Of a stretch of 55,140 bases of DNA, positions 31,450-39,484 are shown piece by piece. Location: positions 1 through 55,140 of the forward strand of contig JAAYBF010000036.1 in assembly GCA_012718975.1 (NCBI GenBank), in the 5' to 3' direction. The position numbers and the translations under genes are program-made. The DNA is from Solirubrobacterales bacterium. Its GTDB lineage: Bacteria > Actinomycetota > Thermoleophilia > Solirubrobacterales > Thermoleophilaceae. The notes under the pieces are model-generated. The model saw nothing but the letters and a program-made list of their open reading frames with translations, had not been told where the DNA came from and ran no database searches. Numbering within the stretch: position 1 is the stretch's first letter; each line of letters starts with the position of its first letter.

Positions 31450-33227
31450 ACGCTTTCTCCCACCAACGTTCGCAATGAGATCACTGGCAGTTCTTCAAGG
31501 CCGCCGGCGCCATGGAGCTGGAGCATGTGGGTGGCGCCGTGAGGATCCCGGTCGTCGATCTTCTCCACCTCGACTGCTCTCCTACCGAGGCGTTTCGCGT
31601 CGGCGTCCCACACCACGGCGAGGTCGGCGCTGGCCGCTGATCCGTCGTCGCGCTCCAAGTCGCGCATGATTTCGCCGAGATGGGTGCCGAAGAGCACGTG
31701 CATTGCGTCGTTGCTTCCTCCCTCAACGGGTAGGACGATCGAGTCGCTGGTATCCGGGAAGAGCCCGGTCTGGACTGTTCGCAACGGAGGCAAGTAGCCA
31801 TTCCCGCGACCGAGCAGCTCATGGAAGAGTGCAAGCACGCCTAGCTGCTCCCGAGGATGTTTGAGGTAGGGAACGTGGCTGTCGAGGTCGGGGCGGTCCA
31901 ATGCCCGATCTACTAACGCACGGAAGACGGCGTCGTCGGCGGGTTGGGCGAGAGGTTGTAGGTGCGGGACAACGCTGACTAGCCTTGCCTTCCATGCGTT
32001 CTTGACGACCGACTTCAGCTTCGCTTTCTGTCGCCCCGCCAGGGTCTTGCGTCCTAGGTCAAGCTTGAGTTCATCGTCCTGGAGTAACGCGAACATCCGT
32101 CGCTCATAGGTGCGGGGCTGGATGACGTCTGGTCGGAACTCGACGCCTGTCGGCATCCCTAGTGTGGCTACGTAGTAGCCTTGCCACTCGTTAGGGAAGA
32201 ATTTCCCCTTCTGGCGGCGCGCGTCTCTGATCTTTGCCATGTCGCGGCCATCGATCGCGAAGAAGTAGACCTTCACGTCGCGGCCGCTATCCGACTTGAC
32301 GACATCGACATAGCGGACCGCTGCTCCTCGGACGCGGCGCGCGCGCTCGTCCGCTCCCAGATCCTCGATGTCCTCGATCTTCACTACACGCTTGGCCGGT
32401 ATCAGCTCCTCTGGCGTCGCGTACGCGTATTTAACTTTGATCGGGCTCTTCGTCTTCTCGCCCTGCTCATCCGTGTAGTCGAGCGTCACCTGAATGTTCG
32501 TCGTTGGTGGTAGTGCCGTGCCGAACTTCTCTCCGAAGAGGGGTCCCGTATTGCCTATGGCTGTCTGGGTGCGCAGCATCCATATGAGCTCTTCGCACTC
32601 GAGATCGAAGAGGTCGACGTCGAAGTAGTCGAAATCGATGTCTCCGACTGTTACGACCGTGTACGTCGGTGAGCCGTGAAGCCGGTCAGGCTTATTGGCT
32701 ACCGCTTTGCCAATGGGCTTGTCGGTCTGGCCCCCGCCGTGCACCCAGCGCTCGCCTCCCTTGACCACTACGTCGTAGCGGCCCGTTCCGTCGCAGGTCC
32801 GGATGCGCAGATCGTTAGACGCGAGAGCGAGGAAGCTCAACCCGACCCCCTTATGTCCACGGGATCGGCTTGTCGCTGCGCGCTGCTGTGGCCCCGCCTT
32901 GCGCGTGACGTTCGGAGTCAAGACCATTTGTAGGTCGGCGTGCGACATGCCCGTTCCGGTGTCGAGGACGCTGAACGTACGCGCATTCCGGTCGAACCGG
33001 ATGTGGATACGCGCAACGACCGCGGCGTCCTCGCCTGCTAGAAGGCGCCGGGCGTCGACGGCGTCCGCCGCGTTCTGGAGTGCCTCGGCGAGGAAGTCCG
33101 AAGCCTTCGAGTAGCTTGAGACGACGTTCTCTGCCTCACGGAGTTGCTGCGCTAAGGCATCGACCTCTTCTGGGGGACGGGTACTGAGGAAGTCGATGTC
33201 CCACCGCTCAGCCCCCTCTCTCGGCAT
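31446..33227 (-). CDS. GHKL (Hsp90-like/sacsin-type) ATPase, 593 aa
   Basis: The Bergerat-fold ATP-binding motifs are plain: N-box 'FLAEALQNAADA' (Glu48, Asn52), G1 'DTGTGM' (89-94) and G2 'GHKGVGLSFLAL' (124-135). The rest (about 200-593) has no recognised domain; parts are beta-rich and acidic. It is not a histidine kinase, since there is no H-box or receiver, and it is not MutL or gyrase, since it lacks their transducer sequences. ATPases of this fold sense or remodel partners and are common in defence systems. It is coupled by a TTGA overlap to the HEPN gene: the same pair of domains occurs within single chains in sacsin-like proteins. ATG 33227 is used. The upstream 123-bp gap is shared with the AIPR gene. 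Confidence 0.78.
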   Translation of the reverse strand: MPREGAERWDIDFLSTRPPEEVDALAQQLREAENVVSSYSKASDFLAEALQNAADAVDARRLLAGEDAAVVARIHIRFDRNARTFSVLDTGTGMSHADLQMVLTPNVTRKAGPQQRAATSRSRGHKGVGLSFLALASNDLRIRTCDGTGRYDVVVKGGERWVHGGGQTDKPIGKAVANKPDRLHGSPTYTVVTVGDIDFDYFDVDLFDLECEELIWMLRTQTAIGNTGPLFGEKFGTALPPTTNIQVTLDYTDEQGEKTKSPIKVKYAYATPEELIPAKRVVKIEDIEDLGADERARRVRGAAVRYVDVVKSDSGRDVKVYFFAIDGRDMAKIRDARRQKGKFFPNEWQGYYVATLGMPTGVEFRPDVIQPRTYERRMFALLQDDELKLDLGRKTLAGRQKAKLKSVVKNAWKARLVSVVPHLQPLAQPADDAVFRALVDRALDRPDLDSHVPYLKHPREQLGVLALFHELLGRGNGYLPPLRTVQTGLFPDTSDSIVLPVEGGSNDAMHVLFGTHLGEIMRDLERDDGSAASADLAVVWDADAKRLGRRAVEVEKIDDRDPHGATHMLQLHGAGGLEELPVISLRTLVGESV

Positions 33228-33254
33228 GCGGGGATCCTACTATCGCACCGCATC

Positions 33255-33264
33255 CGATGCATCG
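33255..33264. promoter_or_regulatory. 10-bp palindrome CGATGCATCG in divergent promoter region
   Basis: It lies in the 123-bp gap between the divergent GHKL and AIPR genes, 28 bp from the first and 86 bp from the second start. The identical 10-mer occurs at 8620-8629 in the leader of the 131-aa gene. An operator is possible; recurrence by chance is also possible for a 10-mer in 55 kb. Confidence 0.3.
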
Positions 33265-33350
33265 AATACTGTCGCCCGTGAACGCTGCGGACGCGGCGCT
33301 TCGCAGATCTTTGCGGCTGACGGAGTCAGCACGCACGGCAAAGGAGAGCA

Positions 33351-34556
33351 ATGAGCGCTGAGGTACGGCAGGCGACGATTGTCGCGCAGTACGCCCGAAG
33401 GATCCCAGATCCCACGCTTCGTGACGTGGAAAGGCATGTGATGTTCGTTAGAGCGCTTGACATGCCCGCGGGTCTGCCCAAGGATCCGAACCCTCGCGAG
33501 CAGAAGACAAACCGCATCGTCTATCGAGAGGTTGGCAAGCACCTGCTCAACGAGGAGGGGACGAGCAACACGTTTCATCTCAAGAACAAGGGCATCACCC
33601 TGATCGCTGATAGCGTGCGCCGTAGCAGCGAGGACGAGCAGGCCTACGAAGTCAGCTTCAGCGAAGGTCAGGGGATCGTTGATGGCGGCCATACTTACGA
33701 GATTCTGCTTCAGAGCCGGCAGGCGATCGAAGACCGAAGCGATGTCGACGAGACGGATGCGATTGAACAGTTCGTCAAGGTCGAGATAATTACTGGCCTG
33801 CCAAGGGACCTCGTTCCCGAGATCGCCGGGGGGCTGAACACCGCCGTCCAGGTTCAGGCCATGAGTCTCGCTGACCTTCGCGACGAGTTCGAATGGATCA
33901 AGGACGAGCTCGCGGATGAGCCGTACGCGGAGCGGATCTCCTTCCGCGAGAACGAGGATCGCTTGTATGACGCCCGCGACATAGTGGTGTTGCTAGACCT
34001 GTTCAACATCTGGGAGTTCCCGAACCATGGCCGTGAGTATCCGCTGCGTGCGTTCAGCTCCAAGGCTGCTGTTCTCAAGGCCTACCTGGACGACCAGCGG
34101 CACAATGGTGGCGACACGTACCGCAAGCTGCAGCCGATCCTTAGGGAGATCCTGGAATTGCGGGATACGATTTCCTTTGAGGCGCGTGAGCTACATAACA
34201 AGGGCGGCGGTAGCGCAGGCAAGCTCGCGTATGTAGAGGGCCGGTCTCGCGGGACGTTCTGTTTCCCCTTCATCGGTGAGGAGGGGCAGTACCGTCTCCG
34301 GCTAGGGGCGCTCTTCCCGATGCTAGGATCGTTCCGCTGGATGGTGGAGGAGGGGTCCGACGGGAACGCGCAATGGGTAGGAGGATTCGGCAATGTCCTC
34401 GCGCTGTGGAGGGAGCTGGGCGTGGAGCTGATGAAGGCGACCCAGGGCACCAGTGAAGAGCTCGGGCGCAACCCGAACGCCATCGGCAAGTCTCGAAACC
34501 ACTGGGCGAACCTTCACTCGACGATCGCTAAACACCAGCTAATCGGCGCTCGCTGA
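33351..34556 (+). CDS. AIPR-family (abortive infection phage resistance) protein, 401 aa
   Basis: 'FHLKNKGITLIADSVR' (76-90) and 'GQGIVDGGHTYEILLQSR' (107-124), then 'VKVEIITGLPRDLVPEIAGGLNTAVQV', are the conserved blocks of AIPR proteins, which are found in phage-abortive and restriction-like loci. DGGHT (111-115) is placed like the DGQHR signature of DndB, pointing to a shared fold. Shine-Dalgarno AAAGGAG precedes ATG 33351. It is transcribed away from the GHKL-HEPN pair and towards dndA, ending at a shared hairpin. It may be a DNA-binding or nuclease-regulating part of a defence module with those genes. The activity is unknown. Confidence 0.78.
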   Translation: MSAEVRQATIVAQYARRIPDPTLRDVERHVMFVRALDMPAGLPKDPNPREQKTNRIVYREVGKHLLNEEGTSNTFHLKNKGITLIADSVRRSSEDEQAYEVSFSEGQGIVDGGHTYEILLQSRQAIEDRSDVDETDAIEQFVKVEIITGLPRDLVPEIAGGLNTAVQVQAMSLADLRDEFEWIKDELADEPYAERISFRENEDRLYDARDIVVLLDLFNIWEFPNHGREYPLRAFSSKAAVLKAYLDDQRHNGGDTYRKLQPILREILELRDTISFEARELHNKGGGSAGKLAYVEGRSRGTFCFPFIGEEGQYRLRLGALFPMLGSFRWMVEEGSDGNAQWVGGFGNVLALWRELGVELMKATQGTSEELGRNPNAIGKSRNHWANLHSTIAKHQLIGAR

Positions 34557-34564
34557 TCAAGGCG

Positions 34565-34594
34565 AGGCGGGGCGCTTTGCGCGCCACCCCGCCT
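34565..34594. terminator. Bidirectional hairpin between AIPR gene and dndA
   Basis: AGGCGGGG (34565-34572) pairs with CCCCGCCT (34587-34594), and inside it CGC pairs with GCG across a 5-nt loop with a small bulge. It starts 9 bp after the AIPR stop and reaches the dndA stop, so it can serve both convergent transcripts. No T tract is visible. Confidence 0.55.
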
Positions 34595-35741
34595 ATGCCG
34601 CCGCAGCGATCCGGTGCAAGTCGACGGTCGCCGCTGCGAGGGAGCTGAGGGCGGCGTCGATCGCGGCTTCGGTGGTAAAGCGTCCGAAGCTCAACCGGAC
34701 GCACTCATTGGCGTCCTTGGGGCTTATGCCCTGGGCGAGCAGGACGTGTGACGGCTCCACCTTCGTCGTGGCGCAGGCCGATCCGCTCGAGAACGCGACA
34801 GTTTCGCGCGTTGCGTGCATCAGGGCGCGCGCGCCGATGCCGGGAATGCGCACGCTGAGTGTCTGGGGTAGCGATCGCTCGACTGGTGCGTTGGGCCGCA
34901 CGTCCACGACGTTCGACAGGCCCGCGGACAAGCGGCGTTTAAGCTCGACCTCCCGCTTCGCGTCGGCACTACGCTCGCGCCTGGCCAGCTCGGCCGCGAC
35001 GCCGAGTCCGACGATGCCCGGGACATTGGCGGTGCCCGGCCGCAGGTTGTGCTCCTGGCCACCGCCATGAAACAGTGGCGCGATTTTCATCCGCTTTCCT
35101 CGCTTGCGCACGTAGAGCGCTCCAACCCCCTTCGGGCCGTACACCTTGTGGGCGGACAGCGCTAACAGGGAGATGCACGCCTGGTCCACGTCCAGGGCCA
35201 GGTGACGGGTGCCCTGCACGGCGTCACAGTGGAACGACACCTCGGCCTCAGCACAGATCTGGCCGATCTCGGTGACCGGTTGGATTGCGCCGGTCTCGTT
35301 GTTCGCGGCCATCACGCTTACCAGGGCGGTCTTGGGGGTGAGCAGGCGGCGCACCTCGTCCGGTTCGACGATCCCGTCTGCTGAGACGGGGACACGCGTA
35401 ACGCGTGCCCCAAACAGGCCTGCCGGCCCGAGCACGGCAGGGTGCTCGATCGCACTCACTAAGATCTGAGCGTCCTCGCGCGTTCGCGCGACGGCGCCAA
35501 GGATCGCGAGGTTGTTGGCCTCAGTTGCTCCGCTCGTAAAGACGATCTCGCTGGGCGCGGCACCGATCAGCGCCGCGACCTGCTCTCGGGCGTTCTCGAC
35601 CGCCTGCTGGGACTCATGTCCGTAGTAGTGATCGATGCTGGCCGCGTTGCCGACAGCGGTCGTGAGGTAGGGGAGCATGGCCTCAAGCACGCGCGGATCG
35701 ACCGGCGTCGTCGCGTTGTAGTCGAGGTAGACGGGCTTCAC
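34593..35741 (-). CDS. dndA: Cysteine desulfurase DndA (IscS-like), 382 aa
   Basis: This PLP enzyme takes sulfur from cysteine for DNA phosphorothioation. The N-terminus 'VYLDYNATTPVDPRVLEAMLPYL' is typical. The PLP lysine is Lys199 ('LSAHKVYGPKG'), His100 ('EHPAV') stacks on PLP, and the persulfide-bearing Cys323 lies in 'FSSGSACATTK'. Start GTG 35741 overlaps the dndE stop (GTGA); an open extension to 35828 has no conserved sequence. In this cluster it is the last gene (order BCDE-A), whereas many dnd clusters carry dndA divergently or use a chromosomal iscS. The linkage and overlap make a dedicated DndA most likely. Confidence 0.88.
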   Translation of the reverse strand: MKPVYLDYNATTPVDPRVLEAMLPYLTTAVGNAASIDHYYGHESQQAVENAREQVAALIGAAPSEIVFTSGATEANNLAILGAVARTREDAQILVSAIEHPAVLGPAGLFGARVTRVPVSADGIVEPDEVRRLLTPKTALVSVMAANNETGAIQPVTEIGQICAEAEVSFHCDAVQGTRHLALDVDQACISLLALSAHKVYGPKGVGALYVRKRGKRMKIAPLFHGGGQEHNLRPGTANVPGIVGLGVAAELARRERSADAKREVELKRRLSAGLSNVVDVRPNAPVERSLPQTLSVRIPGIGARALMHATRETVAFSSGSACATTKVEPSHVLLAQGISPKDANECVRLSFGRFTTEAAIDAALSSLAAATVDLHRIAAAA

Positions 35742-36100
35742 CAGGCGACCAGATCCGTGATGTCGGCGAGGGTGCGAACCCTGCGCTGTAGCAATGCTAG
35801 CCCGCGGTTGATGTGCGCCCGAAACCAAGCTGCCTCATCTTTCGCGTTCGCGGGCTCCTCTAGCGCTATCCACTCGCGGAGGTAGGCGATGAAAAGTCGG
35901 TCCCACTCGCCGGTGAGGGTGTAGCGGTTGAACTCGACGCCTCGCTCGTCGTAGGACTTGGGATCGGGATGTCCTGGCTCGGTCAGGGACAGGCAGAAGC
36001 CCAGCCGGCACAAGTACTGGTGGGTGAGGCCAGTGCGGGCCTTCATCGTCTTCAGTACCTGGGTTGAGCTTTCGTCGAGCTGGATCTTCTTAGCGAGCAT
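35738..36100 (-). CDS. dndE: DNA sulfur-modification protein DndE, 120 aa
   Basis: 'THQYLCRLGFCLSLTEPG' and 'YDERGVEFNRYTLTGEWDRLFIAYL' are the conserved blocks of DndE, a small helical protein that binds nicked DNA and belongs to the DndCDE complex. Length is normal for the family. ATG 36100 overlaps the end of dndD by 11 bp, and the stop overlaps the dndA start by 4 bp, so it is translated within the same operon. Basic residues in the first helix ('MLAKKIQLDESSTQVLKTMKAR') fit a DNA-binding surface. Confidence 0.9.
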   Translation of the reverse strand: MLAKKIQLDESSTQVLKTMKARTGLTHQYLCRLGFCLSLTEPGHPDPKSYDERGVEFNRYTLTGEWDRLFIAYLREWIALEEPANAKDEAAWFRAHINRGLALLQRRVRTLADITDLVAW

Positions 36101-38069
36101 CGGACTGGACCTCCTCGGCGGAACTGAAGTAGCCCTGCTCGATCCGGGTGGCCGCTGTCTCGAGGTCGTGGGTAAGGGAGATCCGTCGCGCTGTGACGTC
36201 GTCGAGCTGCGCGGCGGCAGCGACGTCGACCTCGGTATCGGTCGACAGCACGACCACCTGATGGCTCACGTGGGGGAGGTACTCGGTGAGCAGCCGACGG
36301 CGATGCTCTGCGTCGAGGCGAGCGAGTGGCGTATCGACCACAACCGGTAGGGGCCGTCGTGATGCCTGGGAGAGCGCCCACAGGATCGCGATCGCGAGCA
36401 GCTGCTTCTCGCCGGCGGACAGGCGCTCCTTCGGCAGCTCCGTTCCGTCCCAGCGGATGACCCTGATCCGGAAGCTCTCCCGATCGATGACGATACCGCT
36501 GAGCATCTCGCCTTTACGCGAGAGGCGGTTGAAGTAGCGAGCGGCGTCGAGCTCGATCTGTTGCAGCCGTTGCTGCTCTGACCGTCGGCCGTACTCCTTG
36601 AGTAGCTCGATGGTGCGCAGAGCCAGTCTGGCTGACTTGACTCCCTTGGTGACCTTCTCGTCGGCGTCCTCGGCGCGTTGAAGCTCGCGTGCGGCGACCT
36701 TCAGCTCGTGCTCGGCTTGGCGGTGCTCATCATCGACGCGGTTCATGTCGGCCTGGAGAGTCCCGAGGAGTCGCTCCGCCTCTTGTAGATCGGAGATCAC
36801 CGGTGCGAGCGCCTCGTCGTCGGGAACCTGAGCCAGCTTGCGCTCGGCCCGGTCAACCTGATCCTGGGCGGCGCGTAGCCGCTTACCCAGACGAGCCGCG
36901 TCCGCGCGAACTGCGTCTCGGACGAGGTGCAGCTGATCGAGCATGACCGCGCGCTCGGCTGCAGTCACGTCGTGCAAGCGGGCTGGCGCGGCCTTCGAGC
37001 GCACGCCAAACGTCTCGCGAAGAGTTTCCAGAACAGAGTCGTCGGTCTTGCTCTGGAGCCTGCGGCGCAACTTCGGTGCCGCGGCCTTGAGCCGACGCGC
37101 GATGATCTCGTTCTCCTCTGCGGCTTGCTCGACATCGAGCCGTTGCTCCACGCTATCGGCGATTCGCTGGGCAATCGCAAAAGGCAACAACCCCGTCACC
37201 AGCCCACGGAGTTCCTCGCCCGCTGCAGCCGTCTCAGCGGCCGCCTTGCGTGCGGCGGCCTCCGTCGCGGCGCGCTCCGCCGCGAGGGCGCCTCCCTCGC
37301 GCGCGAGACGATCACGGATCCGAGCGATTCGCGCTTGAATCTGATCTTCGCGTGACTGAAGGTTGGCGCGCCGGTCGAGAACCTCCGCCAGCTTCGCCTG
37401 GGCCGCGTCGTGCGCGGCCCCTGCTTGAGCGAGACGCTCCTGAAGGGCACGACGTTTGCCCTTTGCGGTGCCGCCAGCGAAGCGTTTCAGGTCCGCTTGG
37501 AGCTGGCCTATGAGGTCGAGGCCCAGTAGGCGCTTGACGGCATCCGCAAGCAGCTCGCCGTTCTCATCGTCTGCCAACGCTTGAATCTTCTCGCCGTCGA
37601 AAAGGAAGAAGCCCGCCAGGCCAGGCGGCAATAGCGAGTCCAAGAAGTCTTGCCGAGAGGTATCGCTGAAGTCGTCGACATCCTCGCCGTCCACGGCGAT
37701 GGTCAGGCGCTCCTGGAGGCGCCCCTTATTGGTGCGCCGCCAGCGTCTAGTCACGACGTACTCGGACTCGCGCGCGCTGTGGACGTGCGTAAAGGACAAA
37801 CTGACCGAGCATGCCTTCGCCGGCTCGCCATTGGGGCGAACGTGGAAGCGCGAACCAATATGGCCGTCGTAGCGCTCCCGGGAGACGCGATGTCCCAAGG
37901 CCCGGCGTCCGTGCAGACACAACGTGAATGCCTCAAGCAGCGTCGTCTTGCCAGCGCCGTTGGTTCCCCCGACGAGCACGATTGGACGTCCCGGCTCGGT
38001 GCGCAGGTCGAGGCGCTGGCGGCCCGCGTAGAGGCCGAAGTCCTCGAGCTCGAGCGACTCGAAGATCAC
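36090..38069 (-). CDS. dndD: DNA sulfur-modification ATPase DndD (SMC/Rad50-like), 659 aa
   Basis: Walker A 'GGTNGAGKTTLLEA' (34-47) starts an ABC-type head. A long central coiled coil follows (about 200-530, rich in Ala/Glu/Arg heptads: 'RRALQERLAQAGAAHDAAQAKLAEV', 'AQDQVDRAERKLAQV'), then the signature 'LSAGEKQLLAIAILWAL' and Walker B 'PVVVDTPLARLD' with its D-loop. This SMC/Rad50 form is DndD, thought to open or hold DNA for sulfur insertion. GTG 38069 overlaps the dndC stop (GTGA); the frame is open to 38123. No zinc-hook CxxC is seen at the coil apex, in line with DndD. Confidence 0.92.
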   Translation of the reverse strand: MIFESLELEDFGLYAGRQRLDLRTEPGRPIVLVGGTNGAGKTTLLEAFTLCLHGRRALGHRVSRERYDGHIGSRFHVRPNGEPAKACSVSLSFTHVHSARESEYVVTRRWRRTNKGRLQERLTIAVDGEDVDDFSDTSRQDFLDSLLPPGLAGFFLFDGEKIQALADDENGELLADAVKRLLGLDLIGQLQADLKRFAGGTAKGKRRALQERLAQAGAAHDAAQAKLAEVLDRRANLQSREDQIQARIARIRDRLAREGGALAAERAATEAAARKAAAETAAAGEELRGLVTGLLPFAIAQRIADSVEQRLDVEQAAEENEIIARRLKAAAPKLRRRLQSKTDDSVLETLRETFGVRSKAAPARLHDVTAAERAVMLDQLHLVRDAVRADAARLGKRLRAAQDQVDRAERKLAQVPDDEALAPVISDLQEAERLLGTLQADMNRVDDEHRQAEHELKVAARELQRAEDADEKVTKGVKSARLALRTIELLKEYGRRSEQQRLQQIELDAARYFNRLSRKGEMLSGIVIDRESFRIRVIRWDGTELPKERLSAGEKQLLAIAILWALSQASRRPLPVVVDTPLARLDAEHRRRLLTEYLPHVSHQVVVLSTDTEVDVAAAAQLDDVTARRISLTHDLETAATRIEQGYFSSAEEVQSDAR

Positions 38070-39484
38070 GCCCGCGCCTCCTCGCGAGCGATCTCCGCGG
38101 CAATGTCGGCCTCGCTGCGCCACTCCTGAGAGAAAGCTGCTTCGATGCGATCCATGATCTGCGATCGGCGCTGAAGTCCTTGCAGCTCCCGCTCGGTATC
38201 GATCAACTGCTTGACCAAGCCAAGTGGTACCTCGTGCTCGAGGGCAAGCTCGCCAAGCAGGGCCTCGTCATCTGCATCCAAGCTCGGCTGGTCGTCTTCG
38301 GGTAGATGGAGCTCTAACCCGGTCTCCTCGCGATATAGCTCGGGGAGCGTGTCGTGCCAATCATGGCGCTCGTAGCGCCAGATCCGGCGGATCTCGCGGA
38401 GCTCCTCCGCACTGATCAGCTCCACCATTTGATCTGCTGGTGCCAGCTCGCGCGTGCGCTGCTCCGCGCGTAGCAGCTCGCGCAGGATCTCCTGGCAGAA
38501 CTCGAGCTTGTAGGGGCCACGGACGAACGGGTCGTCGGTGTCGCCGTAGTCCTTGATCATCGTCGCTCCGTTGCGACGGACGTGTTGTCGAACCTCGGCC
38601 TTGCGCTTGGGGTCCTGGGTGTCGGCTAGCAGGTCGCGGAGGTCGAGTAGGGGCTCGAGCCACTCGTCGCCGTTGTCGACCATTGCCTCCATCGCCTTGT
38701 CCTTCGTCACGACGGTGCAGACCCAGCAGCCAAACCGGGAGCTGCCGCATGAGGGGGTCGAGGTGTCGACAACCAGAGGGCACTCGCCCGAGGCTGAGTT
38801 GCGATACAGGGCCAGCAGATCATTGTTGTCGCGCCCCCACGGATTAGGGACTTGCAGCAGGTAGGCCCACACATCGTCGACCGAGTAGTCCCGAATCGGC
38901 GTGTAGACGAAGGCGTTTGGCAGCGTGCTGTGGCGCGATAGCAGTGAGTCCTTGATTGCTCGAAGGCTCATTACCTGGGCGCGGGTGGCGCTCTCCTGTC
39001 GTCTCACGCCAAGCAGCAAGACGACCTCTCCGTGCTCGGCGACTCGTTCGAGGATGAAGCGGTTTGCTGGGCTGATCTTCATGCGTGCCGTGCACCAGCG
39101 AAAACGCGATGACGGGGCGGGGTAGCCCTTGCCGATCAGGTTGACCCAGAAGGACTCCTCCAGGCTCGGCACGACCTTGTGCGCTGAGATGGGGAGACCC
39201 TCTTGCTGGGCATGGCTGTTGATGAGGTCCAGCGCCTCGGAGAGGAAGTCGATGATCACCGGTGTCTCGACCTTGGTATCGCCGGAGATCACATATACGT
39301 GCTTGCGCCGCTCGCTTGGCTTCAGTCCGCGCAGGGCGTACCAGACGAGCTGAAGCGCCACCGTCGAGTCCTTGCCGCCGCTGAAGCCGAGCACCCATGG
39401 CCGATCGTCGGTCAGGTAGACCTGACGGATCTCCTCGAGGGTCGTTTCATAGAGAGTCTTGCGGTCAGTCTCAGGCTGCGACAT
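38066..39484 (-). CDS. dndC: DNA sulfur-modification protein DndC (PAPS-reductase-like), 472 aa
   Basis: The PP-loop 'SGGKDS' (35-40) with 'VYVISGDTKVETP' marks an ATP-pyrophosphatase of the PAPS-reductase group. Cys246, Cys253 and Cys256 in 'CGSSRFGCWVC', with Cys235 nearby, can hold the iron-sulfur cluster known in DndC. 'FRWCTARMK' is also conserved. DndC activates the DNA backbone and receives sulfur from DndA. ATG 39484 overlaps the end of dndB by 14 bp, and the stop overlaps dndD by 4 bp. Length is at the usual value, and all key residues are present, so modification should be functional. Confidence 0.93.
   Translation of the reverse strand: MSQPETDRKTLYETTLEEIRQVYLTDDRPWVLGFSGGKDSTVALQLVWYALRGLKPSERRKHVYVISGDTKVETPVIIDFLSEALDLINSHAQQEGLPISAHKVVPSLEESFWVNLIGKGYPAPSSRFRWCTARMKISPANRFILERVAEHGEVVLLLGVRRQESATRAQVMSLRAIKDSLLSRHSTLPNAFVYTPIRDYSVDDVWAYLLQVPNPWGRDNNDLLALYRNSASGECPLVVDTSTPSCGSSRFGCWVCTVVTKDKAMEAMVDNGDEWLEPLLDLRDLLADTQDPKRKAEVRQHVRRNGATMIKDYGDTDDPFVRGPYKLEFCQEILRELLRAEQRTRELAPADQMVELISAEELREIRRIWRYERHDWHDTLPELYREETGLELHLPEDDQPSLDADDEALLGELALEHEVPLGLVKQLIDTERELQGLQRRSQIMDRIEAAFSQEWRSEADIAAEIAREEARA

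Noticed and set aside
31446-33227. Histidine kinase or MutL/topoisomerase for the GHKL protein
   Set aside because: No H-box, HAMP or receiver, and no MutL/GyrB transducer motifs; only the ATP-binding fold is shared.
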